A stretch of 64,000 nt of DNA from Hydrangea macrophylla (GCA_033977485.1 CM066983.1:107599580-107663579), one strand, 5' to 3'; shown: positions 11,848 to 22,819, numbered from the stretch's first letter. Program-made: numbers and translations. The notes: a model not told the origin generated them from the sequence alone.

Positions 11848-12534
11848 TTGGGTAATAGGAGAACATTTGATGTTGAGGAGTGTTTGATCATATTTAAGTT
11901 GTATCGCGACAAAATTAGTTGCTTATTGATTGTAAGTGTTATAAGGAGGGGACAAACGTGTATATCGATTTCTATATATTGGGGCTTAGACAGTGTAAAC
12001 CGAAAGACAGGTAAGTTCTACAATCTGAATAGTTTGAGAATTATGAAGTTTTGCCTTATGTCGAACATGGTGGACGAGTTGTATTTCTGGAATATGTGAT
12101 ATAAAAGGGATAGAGACTTCGTGGGTGTCGTTGGAAATCAATCAATCGGGACTTATGAAGATGATATGAATTTGAAATTACAGGATTGACCAGGTATTAT
12201 TGAAAATATATTGAAGATTTATTTTTCTGTACGAGGACACGTGTGAAACTTATATCGGTTACAATGAAGTTCTCAATAATCAAAGGAAATCAATCTAAGA
12301 TGATATTGATATTACTATTGCAAGGGTTTGTGTTGGGCTTGGGTTATATGTTGATGCAACAGTAATCTATGCTACATATGGTTGAAATTTCATAGAATGA
12401 ATTATTTGGTTCAAGATCTAGAGTTCATGGTATTCTTTTTATATTGAGCATTTAGCAGTAATATTTTTGCGAGCCAGAAGTTTATATTAATTGTCGTGAT
12501 TTGAAATATTTAGTTTTACAATGACTATTGAATA
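11848..12534 (+). pseudogene. Element 1 pol remnant: RT C-part and RNase H N-part
   Basis: Near 12043-12099, KFCLMSNMVDELYFWNM fits the conserved end of gypsy RT (KFxKCEFWLxEVxFLGH). Near 12391, HRMNYLVQDLEF fits the RNase H segment HEKNYPTHDLEL. Near 12494 the text reads as the DHKSLKYIFTQ segment. Frame is lost several times. The coding alignment continues after the element 2 insertion at 33048 once one CGTGG copy is discounted, with RNase H resuming at the very next codon. This fixes both the identity and the insertion point. Confidence 0.75.
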
Positions 12535-12539
12535 CGTGG

Positions 12540-13127
12540 TGATATGTCCAAAATAATTCAGCCAATGGAACAGTGCCACGTCATTAGGAGGTACCGGCTT
12601 TTTCCCGAGGTGTTCCGAGGAACCGAGCGGTTCGCCCCGACTAGCCGAGCATGACGGTCGCAGACGCCTGGGGTCCCGTCCCCAACCAGCAGTTTCCTAA
12701 GTCGATTACAAGTCTGTTGAAAAGAGATAAGGCAGTTTCCTAAACCAGTTAGGAAACTCCCCTAAAATCAAGCGAGTCTATTATGATTAGATTAGGCTTC
12801 CTAATCCTATCAACTTACCATGTAGGGGTAGACTCTTGTATCTATAAAAGAGCACACCTACCCTATCAAAGGGATCCCGAAATCAATTCTCTAAGCATAC
12901 AAGCAATAAATAGAGAACTCACCATCTACATGCATACACCCGGCCGGTATTACTGGTAGTGCCGCCCACCTTTGTTGGCTCACCAGGCCCGCCGGTGATC
13001 TGCTAGTGAGAAGCGCATAGACGCAACCGTGGACGTAGGTCACCTTGTTAACGGGACCGAACCACATACAACCCCTTTTCACCTTATTTTCTGTTCAAAT
13101 CTTTCTTACCAATTTTAGGCATCATCA
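12540..13127 (+). repeat. Element 2, 5' LTR
   Basis: Starts TGATATGTCC and ends GGCATCATCA. A TATA box, TATAAAAG at 12843-12850, is correctly placed for the U3/R border. The 3' LTR has the same length; differences are mostly C/T and G/A transitions. Confidence 0.95.
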
Positions 13128-13130
13128 GTT

Positions 13131-13147
13131 TGGTGCCGTCTGTGGGA
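13131..13147 (+). promoter_or_regulatory. Element 2 primer-binding site
   Basis: TGGTGCCGTCTGTGGGA starts three bases after the 5' LTR. TGGCGCCGTCTGTGGG-type sites are usual in Tat-lineage elements. I cannot assign the tRNA with certainty. Confidence 0.75.
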
Positions 13148-13192
13148 ATACGACATAGTCTTCTCATCAACAAAAATCTTTGACTGATCAAC

Positions 13193-14862
13193 ATACCGCC
13201 CAAGGGGGGTAAGAAAGCAGCCGTTCCAACTGGTCAGAAGAACCTGCAAATTGAGCAGCGGGCTGCCTCCCTGACCGCTGAACAGATCACGGCAGCGCTG
13301 GAGCAACTCTTGGAGGGCCAGCGCCGAACCCAGGAGCAGATAGAGGCGCTTATGGCCTAACACGAGGAGCGCCCCGCACCCGAGAATTAGACTGAGGAGA
13401 GCACTCCACTTAGAAGGCCCGCCAGGGGACAGAGGCAAGTCCGCTGCGACCCGGCGCCACCGCCGGACCGTGAACGCCCGACGGACGGAGAGCGCAGCCA
13501 GGCCACCAGGCGCTCGCAAAGACGACTCGACGGAGAGCGCAGCCAGGCCACCAGGCGCTCGCAAAGACGACTCGACGGAGAGCGCAGCCAGGCTACCAGG
13601 CGCGCCTAAAGACGACCTCAGCTCAATCTAGGTCGAGCGGAGGTTGTCAGAGTTATCATCGATCGGCGGCGTGCGGCCAGAGGGGAGGAGTCCGGACGGA
13701 GAGCCCGGGAATCGGCCGACGACCCTCCTGTCCTTGGCCGGGGGGATCTTAGGCACAAGCTCTCCCGGACCCAGAGCCGGGCTCTATCCCCGAGGTCGAC
13801 GCGCTTTGAGGAGGAGGCCTCGTCGTCCGACCCGAACCCAGACAGGGATAGGAGAACAGGGCGGAGCGACGTCAAAGCCCAGGTCGAGGAACTGCAACAG
13901 CAGATCGAGAGGCTGAACCGTAAATCCGGTCACGACCTCACCAACACGGAAACTGAGTCACCTTATACTGTATGGGTGACGCAGTTTCCCATTCCGCGGA
14001 AGTTCAAACCCCCTCACCTCGCTCCTATGATGGCACAGGGAGCCCGGTGGACCACGTCCGTACTTACAAGGCGCAGATGGCACTGGTCACCACGGTGGAC
14101 GAGCTGCTGTGCCTGGCCTTCCCAAGTACCCTTAAGGGACCGACTGCGCAGTGATTTCACGCTTTGAAGCCCCGGACGGTCGACAACTTCCAAGCCCTCA
14201 GCAAGCTGTTCATCAGCCAATTCGTCGGAATGCTCGACCGGTCGCAACCGGACACACAGCTTTTGACATTTAAGCAGCGCAAAGGGGAGTCCCTGAGGGA
14301 GTACGTAGACCGTTTCAACCAGCAAAGGCTCCTGATCCGCAACCTTAATGAAACGGCCGTAATTATGGCCTTCTGTTCGGGAGTTCAACATACCAAGGTT
14401 GCCACGTCGTTCCATCGTGACCGACCAACGACCCTGGTAGAACTCTCAGAGAGGGTCGGAAAGTACATAGATACCGAGGAGTTCTTGAAGGCGAAGCGCG
14501 CCGGCCAGGCGGGAGATGAATCCCCGAAGGCCAAGCATAAGCGTGAAGGTTTTGAGAAGGGCACGGGAAAGAAGCCAAAGCAAGACCAAAGAGATGGCCA
14601 GCCTCAGCCCCTAACCGCCTTTACGCCCCTCTCCCAGCCTATACATGAAGTGATGGCCGCCGCAAAACCACAGAGGCTGCTCCCGCAGCCAGCTAAACTC
14701 AGAGCCCCGCCCGGCAAGAGGAACCGGGACAAATTTTGCCGCTATCATAGGGATCACGGCCATGAAACAGAGGATTGTTTCAAATTGAAGATAGCGATTG
14801 AGAAGCTGATCGAGCAGGGACACCTCGTCGAGTTCGTCACAACTGACGGACGACCCCGGTAA
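13193..14862 (+). pseudogene. Element 2 gag (capsid/nucleocapsid), broken
   Basis: The reading frame that leads into the conserved gag begins at 13193 with ATA where a start is expected. In-frame stops are TAA at 13358 and TAG at 13388. A one-base loss near 14023 shifts the frame inside the capsid N-part (YDGTGSPVDHVRTYKAQM in the second frame), and TGA follows at 14152. The best-preserved part, 14164-14862 (232 codons), holds the rest of the retrotransposon gag domain and a nucleocapsid box, KFCRYHRDHGHETEDCF. A 45-bp tandem repeat (13484-13618) encodes a basic Ser/Arg-rich linker. Several stops are explained by a single C-to-T change. Confidence 0.85.
13484..13618 (+). repeat. 45-bp in-frame tandem repeat in gag
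   Basis: Three head-to-tail units begin GACGGAGAGCGCAGCCAGG at 13484, 13529 and 13574. Each encodes 15 residues, DGERSQATRRSQRRL in the first two; the third has diverged and carries a stop. Confidence 0.9.
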
Positions 14863-14910
14863 GACGCCCGAGCTCCCGATCAGCCGCCACCACCACTTGG
14901 CCTCATCCAT

Positions 14911-15560
14911 GTGATCTCTGGAGGAACGTCAGGCGGAGGCGATTCACAGTCGGCACGGAAGAGGCATGCCCGGGCGTCCAGAGCGGATGTTTGGCAGGTC
15001 CAATCCGCCGGCTCCTCCCCAACCGACGTTCTAACATTCACGTCCGACAACTTGCAGGGCATCCACTGTCCCCATGATGACCCATTAGTAGTGGTGCTTT
15101 CTATAGCCAACTATACGGTCCAGAGGGTACTAGTGGACACAGGCAGCTCGTTCGACATTATGTTCGCGGCGGTATTCAACCAACTCGGGATCTCCAGGGA
15201 TCGGCTCCGGCCGGTCGCTACCCCCTTGGTTGGGTTTAACGGCTCCAGCACGCAACCGCTCGGTACAATTGAACTCCCAGTTCTCATGGGGACCTACCCA
15301 CAGCAGGTCTCCGTGCTGACCAATTTTGTGATAGTAGAAGTCCCGTCGGCCTACAACGTCATCCTCGGCAGGCCGACCCTCAACAGGGCCAGAGCATTCG
15401 TCTCCACCTATAGCTTAATAGTGAAGTTCCTAACCCCCCAGGGACCTAGATGCTTACGAGGAGACCAAACTATTGCTCGGAATTGTTATGTTAGCTCGTT
15501 GCGCCGGGGGGCAGTCGCAGAAACGTTAAACGTCCAAGAAATGGATCCCCAGGACCAGAG
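14911..15560 (+). pseudogene. Element 2 retropepsin (protease) domain
   Basis: Part of a 321-codon open frame (14911-15876). VLVDTGSSFDIMF carries the catalytic Asp-Thr-Gly, and YNVILGRPTLNR is the second conserved block of the fold. Spacing between them is normal for plant gypsy proteases. The domain itself is uninterrupted. It would cut Gag-Pol in the particle. The frame runs on into the start of RT. Confidence 0.85.
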
Positions 15561-16578
15561 CGACATGATAGGACCGATGGAAGAACTGGAACAAGTAGTG
15601 CTGGATCCTGAATACCCAGACCGCACGGTCAGCATAGGTGCCCTGCTAGAGCCCGCCTTGAGGGAGAAACTGATTCAATTTTTGAGGCAAAATCTAGACA
15701 TTTTCGCCTGGAGTCATGAGGATATGCCCAGGATTGATCCCCGAGTAATGTCCCATCGTCTCAATGTCAGCCCGAATTGCCGTCCAGTTAATCAAAAAAG
15801 AAGGGGCATGGCCCCCGAAAGACAAAAGGCAGTGAGTGAGGAGGTCGAGAAGCTCCTAAAGGCGAAGTCCATCTGAGAGGTCCACTACCCCGATTGGCTA
15901 GCTAACGTTGTTCTTGTCAAGAAAAGCAACGAGAAGTGGAGAATGTGTGTGGACTTCACCGACCTCAACAAGGCCTGCCCCAAGGACTGCTATCCGCTGC
16001 CCAGGATAGACCTCCTTGTGGACTCCACCGCAGGCCACTCACTCCTCTCGTTCATGGACGCTTACTCGGGGTACAACCAGATCAGCATGTACCCCGGGGA
16101 TGAAGAGAAGACTGCGTTCATCACCGACCAAGGCACGTATTGCTACAAGGTTATGCCTTTCGGTCTCAAGAATGCCGGGGCTACCTACCAATGCCTGGTC
16201 AATTGCATGTTCAAAGATCTCATCGGAAAGACGATGGAGGTGTACGTGGATGATCTACTGGACAAGATCCGGGACGAGCCCGACCACCTCGAGCATCTGG
16301 CAGGGGCCTTCAGCATCTTAAGAAAGTTCAGGATGAGGTTGAACTCGGCCAAATGCACTTTCGGTGTCTCGTCCGGGAAATTTCTTGGCTATCTAGTCAG
16401 CAGAAGAGGGATTGAGGCAAACCCCGAGAAGATCAAAGCCATTATCAACATGCGGTCACCCAAATCAACGAAGGAGGTTCAGAGCTTAGCCGGACGGGTG
16501 GCCGCGTTGAACAAATTTGTCTCCCGAGCTACTGATCGGTGCCTGCCGTTCTTCAAGATCCTCCGCAAAGCATTTTAA
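15561..16578 (+). pseudogene. Element 2 reverse transcriptase domain
   Basis: The N-part (DIFAWSHEDMPRIDP) lies in the protease frame, which ends at TGA 15874-15876. The RT core follows in the same frame: MCVDFTDLNKACPKDCYPLP, the FMDAYSGYNQI block, VMPFGLKNAGATYQ and the catalytic YVDD. The thumb region reads KFLGYLVSRRGIEANPEKI. A TAA ends it at 16576-16578. Both stops are one C-to-T step from a sense codon, so the copy looks inactivated mainly by cytosine deamination. All catalytic residues remain. Confidence 0.9.
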
Positions 16579-17104
16579 TGGTCAGAAGAGTGCGAGGAGG
16601 CATTCCAGGAACTCAAGAAGTACCTGGCGTCTCCTCCTCTGCTCTCAACACCCGTGCCCGGGGAAGAGCTATTTCTATACCTGGCAGGTCACCGTCGGCG
16701 GTTAGCTCGGTACTCATCCGGGAAGAGCATGGGATACAGTTCCCCGTGTATTACACTAGCCGGGCGTTACAGGGCGCGGATAGCAGATACTCTCGCATCA
16801 AAAAGTTGGCGTTCGCCCTTATCACCTCGACCCGAAGGCTCCACCCGTATTTTCAAGCCCATGCCATTGTTGTCCTCACAGACCAACCTCTCCGTAGAAT
16901 GCTCAGTCGTCCAGACACGTCCGGAAGACTGGTCAAGTGGGCATTAGAACTGGAAGAGTTCGAAGTGATCTACCGACCCCGGACAGCCATCAAGGGACAA
17001 GCCGTAGCGGACTTCTTGGTTGAGTTTACATATCCCGAGGATCCGGTCGAAGAATCGGAGCCTCCGGCCTTGCCGCCCGGGTTACACTCCGACATCCCAA
17101 CATA
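16579..17104 (+). pseudogene. Element 2 RNase H (first), connection region
   Basis: After TAA the same frame reads WSEECEEAFQELKKYL, then a frameshift near 16680 moves into the frame of 16539-17105. There the text has SVLIREEHGIQFPVYYTSRA, the RIKKLAFALI block and a PLRRMLSRPDTSGRLVKWAL block. This is the RNase H-like part next to RT in plant gypsy elements. It ends at TAG 17103-17105, explainable by one G-to-A change. Confidence 0.85.
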
Positions 17105-17463
17105 GATACTACATGTGGACGGTTCCTCAAATCAGCAGGGTAGTGGGGCAGGGATCATCCTGACCACCCCCGACGGTATCCAGCTCGAATATGCACTAAG
17201 GTTTGGGTTCCGCGCCTCCAACAACGAGGCCAAATACGAAGCACTTTTGGTCGGATTACAGTTGGCTGTCTCTATGAGCGCACAACAGGTTCAGGGCTAC
17301 AGTGACTCCCAGCTCATGGTCAACTAGGTTAACCAAGAGTACGAAGCGCGGGAAGACAACATGGTAGCCTACTTGGCCCTTGTCCGAATAGTCTCCAAGC
17401 AGCTCTGAGGATTCTCCATCACGCAGATACCCAGAGAAGAGAATACCCGAGCTGATCGGTTGG
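17105..17463 (+). pseudogene. Element 2 second, archaeal-type RNase H
   Basis: VDGSSNQQGSGAGIIL starts the fold, NNEAKYEALLVGLQLA supplies the glutamate helix and SDSQLMVN the next acidic residue. This is the additional RNase HI-like domain described for Tat-lineage elements, separate from the RNase H beside RT. Two nonsense codons interrupt it (TAG 17325-17327 and TGA near 17407), both one C-to-T change from sense. The region ends in a REENTRADRLA block. Confidence 0.8.
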
Positions 17464-18796
17464 CTAGCCTCGCGTCGTCTTCAGAATCAGACTTGCCCGG
17501 GATAAGAATACAGAACCTACCCGAGCCGAGTGTGATCAATTCAGAAGGCATGGAGGTAGACCCGGTTACTCTGGGACCCAGCTGGATGGACCCACTCGTG
17601 ACATTCCTGACAACGGGGGCTCTACTTGACGACAAAGAAGAAGTCCGTCGGATTAAATACCGGGCAGCCCACTACCATCTCCTTGACGGCATCCTCTATA
17701 AGAGAGGATTCACTATCCCGTACCTCCGCTGCGTTCATCCCGCGCAAGTGCAAGCAATACTGTTCGAAATCCACGAAGGGGTGTGCGGGAACCATGTCGG
17801 AGGTCGGGCACTCTCTAGAAAAGCCCTACTGCAAGGTTATTATTGGCCAACGATGGCCTGAGATTCGCAGGAGTATGTTCGGAGGTGTGACAAATGCCAA
17901 AAATACTCTACCATGATCAACCGACCGGGAGAACTCTAGACACCAATCCACAGTCCCTGGCCATTTGCCCAGTGGGGAATTAACATTGTTGGTCCTTTAC
18001 CGATAGGAAAAGGGCAAGTCAAATTTGCCGTGATAGCTGTTGATTACTTCACCAAATGGGCGGAGGAAGAACCCTTGGCAACGATCACCGAGTGGAAAAT
18101 GGAGAGCTTTGTGGAAAGAAATATCCTCAGCAGGTTCGGTATTCCCCGAGTCCTGATCAGTGATAATGGCAGACAATTTAATACACCCATCTTCAGACAG
18201 TTCTGCTCGGGTTACGGGATACTAAACCATTACTCTTCCCCTGAGCATCCACAAGCCAATGGTCAAGCCGAGGTAACCAACCGGACAATCTTGCAGTCAA
18301 TCAAGACAAGGCTTGAAGGTGCCAAAGGGTCTTGGGCTGAAGAGCTACCAACCCTCCTGTGGGCCTACCGCACCATACCCCGATCGGCTACAGGCGAGAC
18401 CCCATTCTCCTTAACCTACGGTTTCGAGGCAGTGGTCCCCACAGAGCTCGGTTTGCCAGTAATCCGGACAACGGAGAAGCCCTCAGGACAGAACTGGACC
18501 TAGTGGAAGAAAAAAGAGACCAGGCCTATCTGAGGGTGACAGCCTACAAGCAAAGGGTCTCGCGGTATTACAATAGCAAGGTGAAGCACCGCAGTTTTCA
18601 AGTTAGAGACCTCGTCCTTAAGGCGGTGAACCAGTCTACCCGAATCCCAAGCCACGGGAAATTAGGGGCAAACTGGGAAGGTCCGTATAAAGTGACTCGG
18701 GTCAACCGACCGGGAACCTACTGGCTGTAGAGCATGGACGGGCACGATCTCACTCACCCTTGGAATGTGCAACACCTCCGCAAGTACTATCAGTAG
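17464..18796 (+). pseudogene. Element 2 integrase
   Basis: The zinc-binding HHCC region spans HEGVCGNHVGG and RRCDKCQK, with a stop (TGA 17859-17861) between them and a TAG near 17938. The DDE core then reads AVDYFTKWAE, LISDNGRQF and HPQANGQAEVTN, with all three acidic residues present. Translation shifts frame near 18490 into 18359-18730, where the C-terminal DNA-binding part has RDLVLKAV and GKLGANWEGPYKV. The last recognisable codons are HPWNVQHLRKYYQ, ending at the TAG at 18794. Confidence 0.88.
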
Positions 18797-18952
18797 CATC
18801 CGACCACAGGAATTTAGTACTATAGGAAAATTTCCTTTCTTGTAGCCCTGATTGGGCAACAATTCTAGATTATTATTTTTCAAATAAAATCGAACAGTTT
18901 GCTTCGAAACTTTATTACCCCGTGCAATACAAAAAAAATATATAATAAAAAA

Positions 18953-19045
18953 GACCTCGGGCCTAACCCCGAGGCAACAAAGACCTCGGGCCTAACCCCG
19001 AGGCAGAAAAAGACCTCGGGCTCCGAACCCAGGCACAAAAAGACC
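18953..19045. repeat. Hairpin-forming tandem repeat
   Basis: Three units of about 28-36 bp begin GACCTCGGGC. The first two are CCTCGGGCCTAACCCCGAGG, a perfect 8-bp stem with a small loop; the third is degenerate. It lies between the convergent sense pol and antisense unit 1 transcripts. Confidence 0.8.
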
Positions 19046-19650
19046 CTGCAACCACCCACGTTCCAGGTTGGTTTCCTAAGGTCGATCCTCAATACGCCCC
19101 CGCCTTCACAGGATGCACGGGGGCAAGAGGATTCTAGACCCAAACAGGAAATTACTTAAGCTTTGCTTAGGTCCAGCCGACGACGGGGCCAAACCCCTAG
19201 GTGGCCTACGATGGCAAACTTCAAATGACCCTGCAACCACCCATGTTCCAGGTCGGTTCCCTATGACCACTCACTCCTACACTCACGCCTTAGCAAAATG
19301 ATTGGGGGGCAGAGGAATGTTAGGCCAAAATAGGGAATCACACCGGTCACTAGAAGAACTTGGAAGACATCCCTGAGTGCTTACAGTGATCAGAGATATA
19401 CCCCGGGATGCTAAATAGGACCAGTTCCTACAGCACTCCAGAAAATTACCTTATAAATAGGTCAGGAAGACTAGGTGTTCCACTGGTTACGGTCCTAAAA
19501 TATTTGCTAAGGCAGGTGTTAGGTCGGCCAAAAACCGAGTGGATACTAGCAACTATAAATAGGCAAGGTGCAGAGAAGGAAGACAGTTAATGGAAAAAGA
19601 AATTTGACCTCAGGGGCCTTTTCATTAATTAAGATAACGTTGTACAAAGC

Positions 19651-19678
19651 CTGGGGGGGCAGTTGTAGTAGCCTCCCC
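19651..19678. promoter_or_regulatory. Polypurine-like tract with GTAGTAGCCTCCCC, copy 1
   Basis: A GGGGGGGCAGTTGTAGTAGC block, preceded by GTACAAAG. An almost identical block, GGGGGGCAATTGTAGTAGC, occurs at 22775-22798. The true purine tract of the element (32442-32454) has the same GGGGGGCAG core. The two copies mark the downstream ends of the two antisense units. Confidence 0.6.
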
Positions 19679-19731
19679 ACAAAACGAAACTACAACAAAA
19701 AAAAAACAACAAGAGCCCGGGAGCAGGGAGC

Positions 19732-21892
19732 CTAGGGGTCGTCTACATCAACAATATCCACATTCTCCTCGACCTCCCCTCCGGCCTGCCCCTCCAAGGC
19801 AGCATCTCTCTCCTGGCCAGCTGGGGCAACGGCACCATCAGCCGCAGCAACATCTCTCTCCTGGCCAGCCGGGGCAACGGCACCCTCAGCCGCAGCAGCA
19901 TCCTCGGTGGACTGGGACACCATGTCCCAGTAGTCGGAGTCCACCCCCTGGTAGGGAGTGGTGTCCAACTCCCGGTGATCTAGGGCCAGCCTCCTTTTCA
20001 AATCCTCGTACCCGAGGAAGAAGCCGTCGTCGAATGTCTCCCTCGGGGACCAGAGGCCGTCGTCGCCTCCAAGAGCGCCTTCTCCCGAGCTTCAGCTGCC
20101 ATGCGGCCAGCCCGTTCGGCCTCCAGCTCCGCCAGAGCCACCGCCAGTTCTTCCCGGGCTGCCCCGAGGCTCGAAGCCAGACCCTTGACCCTGTTTTTCT
20201 CCATGGTCAAGGCCCTCTCTTTGGCCTCTAGGGCAACCTCTTTCTCGGCAAGCGCGGTCTCGGTGGCGGTGGCCCTCCCGGCAAGGGCCGGCATGAAGGA
20301 CTCAGCCCCGGCAGCCATGCAGCCGACCTACAACCAAAGTAAAAAGAATACGGTCGGTCACTATTCGCAGCAGAGCAGAAAATGCAAAGAAGTCGAAAGA
20401 TACAGAGAAAGTTATTTACCAGATGGGAGATGCTGTATAGCTACCCCTGAAAAACTTGGGGCGACATGCCGGCACACCTCTCCACCTGACTGGGGAGTAG
20501 GCACGATCTGACTCTGTCCCGGGTCTCCCCAGGTTGCTCCAGGGGCGTCCCAGCATGAATCTCGGCTTGGGGGGCAGAGGTTTCCCCCACTACCACCACC
20601 CGGGGAGTGGAGGTCTCGACTCCAGGAGCCCGGGCCGTCGCCGATGGGCCGTGTCTGAGTCGCCTGAAGGCGGGCGCACTGCCGGAGGCCTCAGCGGCCG
20701 CCCTCTTCCCCGTCGTCGCCATCCGCTTGGCAGCAGCAGCCTGCAGAGCCCTCAACCGCTCAGGATCTCTCCTGGGGGCCATCTCTGCAAAAGAAAGACA
20801 GCCATGGGATCAGCAATCGAGATACCAAGGCGGCAAAAAGAAATAGCCAAAGTTAAAGCAAGTGACAAACTCATACCCGGGATGATGGTAGGGAAGATGG
20901 GTGCTTCAGCAGGACGGAGGGGTCGGTGGTCACCTTTCTGGTCTCCCGACTGGGTCAGCACATCCCAGACGTTGACAGGTCGCTTGATCAAGTCCCTGAT
21001 CCTCTCCTCACAGTCCTCCGGAATGCTTGGAAGATCGACGGAACCTGCTACGAAACAAACCAAGATAATTAGTTCAAAAACCGCAAAACAGAGCCTGGAA
21101 AGAGGCCAGAGAAGACACGGGACGGGCTTACCCCTCAACTCTCCAGCCCACGCGGTCCTTAATTGGCTCCCAGGGGCTGGCTCGCAAAACCCAGGGGTGG
21201 ACACTTGGAAGAACTTGTTCTTCCACCCCTTGTTATTGCTCGGGCAATTGATGATGATCTTCTTTCCCTGCCGAGCCCCTAGGGAAAAGAACCCGACCTC
21301 CCCGTGGACTAGGAACAGCCGGTGGATCTAGAAGAACTCTTGAAGGGTGAGTTCGTACCCGAAGATCTGGGGCCACAAGGAGATGGGCCCCATCAGATAC
21401 CTCCACCCGTTTAGGGCTAGTTGCCCGGGAGCTATCCCCAAGAAGATCAACACGTCCCGAGCGACCGGATGAAGGAGAACACGAAGGCCGGCCATGAAGG
21501 CGTCCTCGTATAACGAAACAAAACCCCCGACTGTAAATATGGGCGCCGCCGGGCTGGACAGACAAAGAACTGTCACCAGGGATGGCGTACCAATCCCTGA
21601 TCCGATCAAGGTCCCCGGCATGCAGAGCCGAGGGGATAAATTCGCAGGCGAACGCTACCGAGGAGGCAGACTCCACAGGCGCCTCGTCACCTGAACCCCG
21701 TGACACTGAGGCAACAGGGGCCTCCTGGTCAGGCTCATCGCTGGACATTCGGGCCGGAATCCGGCCCTCGCTGTGATGGTCTGAGAGGGAAGCTGAGGAT
21801 AGGTCAAAACTGGAATCGGGCTCGCCCGACCGATACATCTCACTCTCCGATCGGGATGCAGAGTTGAAGTCAGAATGCTCCATCTCTCGTCC
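19732..21892 (-). pseudogene. Antisense unit 1: spliced gypsy-type extra ORF (Transposase_28-like)
   Basis: Minus-strand gene inside element 2 with plausible exons 21892-21132, 21044-20877, 20784-20420 and 20327-19732. Introns have GT donors and AG acceptors (donors GTAAGCCC, GTATGAG, GTAAATAAC; acceptors GTAGCAG, TTTTGCAG, GGTTGTAG). ATG 21883 starts MEHSDFNSAS. Exon 1 encodes a Ser/acidic region, then FVSLYEDAFMAGLRV and RDVLIFLGIAPGQLALNGWR, resembling the Pfam 'putative gypsy type transposon' family (PF04195). Later exons encode an Ala/Glu-rich coiled coil and an acidic tail. At least two frameshifts (near 21590 and 20010) break it. Function unknown; such extra ORFs occur in Tat elements. 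Confidence 0.7.
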
Positions 21893-22330
21893 ACCTATAG
21901 AAGGGAGAGGCAGAAGGACACGGCCTGAGTAGGGATCAGGAACACCGAGCCTAATGTACAGAGAGGGTAGGACTACCAACCTAAAGGGCAGAGAATAAAG
22001 AGTCCTCAATACCAAGTGACACTCTCTCAGGGCTACTCCGGGGACACTCGCTCGCTCTAACAAACCTAAAGTACCCCCCGCCTGGAAGAAGAAATAGAGC
22101 CTGAGGAAGAAAAAGTCCCACTCTCGTTCTAACTTGAGTGGGTTCGCTCTCTCCAGTCTCACTCAGACAAGGGAAAAGAAAGGGACAGAAAGAGGAGAAA
22201 GTGATGAACTGAAGCTAAAAAAAGAAAGAACTTACAAAGCCTGGCGCAGAAAGAGGGGCTCGGGAATCTTGCTCAGAATCGTTCTTGCTCTTAAGGCGCT
22301 CGGTAGTCCAATCTCTGTAGTAAAGAGCTA
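21893..22330 (-). other. 5' leader and first intron of antisense unit 1
   Basis: On the minus strand a GTAAGTTC donor near 22233 and a TTCTATAG acceptor at 21893 would remove a leader intron, placing ATG 21883 close to the exon start. An open frame from 22162 runs through the region, so an unspliced longer N-terminus is the alternative. Confidence 0.5.
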
Positions 22331-22351
22331 GAGAAATGGGCAAGTGGTCAT

Positions 22352-22358
22352 TATATAG
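22352..22358 (-). promoter_or_regulatory. TATA box of antisense unit 1
   Basis: TATATAA on the minus strand, about 120 bases upstream of the proposed leader donor. The upstream DNA (22380-22680) shares blocks with the region upstream of unit 2 (32066-32455), including GACAGTTGTC and CATTAAATGCATGAC. Confidence 0.65.
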
Positions 22359-22379
22359 AAACCAGGGACGGCCCGGATC

Positions 22380-22680
22380 AAAATAGATCCAACGGCTCGT
22401 GCGTTTTCCCGCCCAAAGTGGCCGACAGTTGTCACCTCGGGAACCTGAGGCGCCGCCTCAAAAGGCGCGTACATTAAATGCATGACGGAGACGTTTCAGT
22501 TACTCCCAAGCTAGTATCGTTGGATCCTAACCAGACCAATGACCAGCTGACATGTGGCACAACGATGACCCGGGACCCGACTGATCAGTCCGACCGGTAT
22601 CATCCGATCGGGGTCCCGACCTATTATCGAACGGTTCCTAAGGGGAGTGCTTAATTTTTAAATCTGCATCAGACGAAGCG
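22380..22680 (-). repeat. Duplicated antisense promoter region, copy 1
   Basis: Colinear with 32066-32455. Shared landmarks in order are GACGGCTC or AACGGCTC, CCCGCC, GACAGTTGTC, GCGCGnnCATTAAATGCATG and CCGACCAG or AACCAGACC. Identity is low outside these blocks, so the duplication is old. Confidence 0.6.
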
Positions 22681-22774
22681 TCGAGCATTGGTAATCACAA
22701 ACGACGCAATTGAAGGAAAAAAGAAAGGGTGGCCTCAGAGGACCTTTTCATTATTTACAATATTTTGTACAACG

Positions 22775-22798
22775 GGGGGCAATTGTAGTAGCCTCCCC
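22775..22798. promoter_or_regulatory. Polypurine-like tract with GTAGTAGCCTCCCC, copy 2
   Basis: GGGGGGCAATTGTAGTAGC plus CTCCCC, preceded by TTTTGTACAAC; almost the same as 19651-19678. It lies just beyond the stop of antisense unit 2. Confidence 0.6.
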
Positions 22799-22819
22799 GA
22801 CAAAAAAAAAAAAATCTCT

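Larger units (their letters stand above)
18797..19731 (+). other. Element 2 post-integrase non-coding region
   Basis: No coding similarity. It holds a hairpin tandem repeat (18953-19045), two loosely repeated blocks around CCTGCAACCACCC (about 19050 and 19230), and a G-rich tract followed by GTAGTAGCCTCCCC at 19651-19678. This is the downstream side of antisense unit 1. Confidence 0.6.

Noticed and set aside
13618..13916. Overlapping plus- and minus-strand ORFs in GC-rich DNA
   Set aside because: They are shadows of the broken gag frame; GC-rich composition leaves few stops.
20534..21331. 265-codon plus-strand ORF in element 2
   Set aside because: It is opposite the antisense unit 1 exons and runs through their introns; no domain is seen, whereas the minus strand has family similarity and splice sites.
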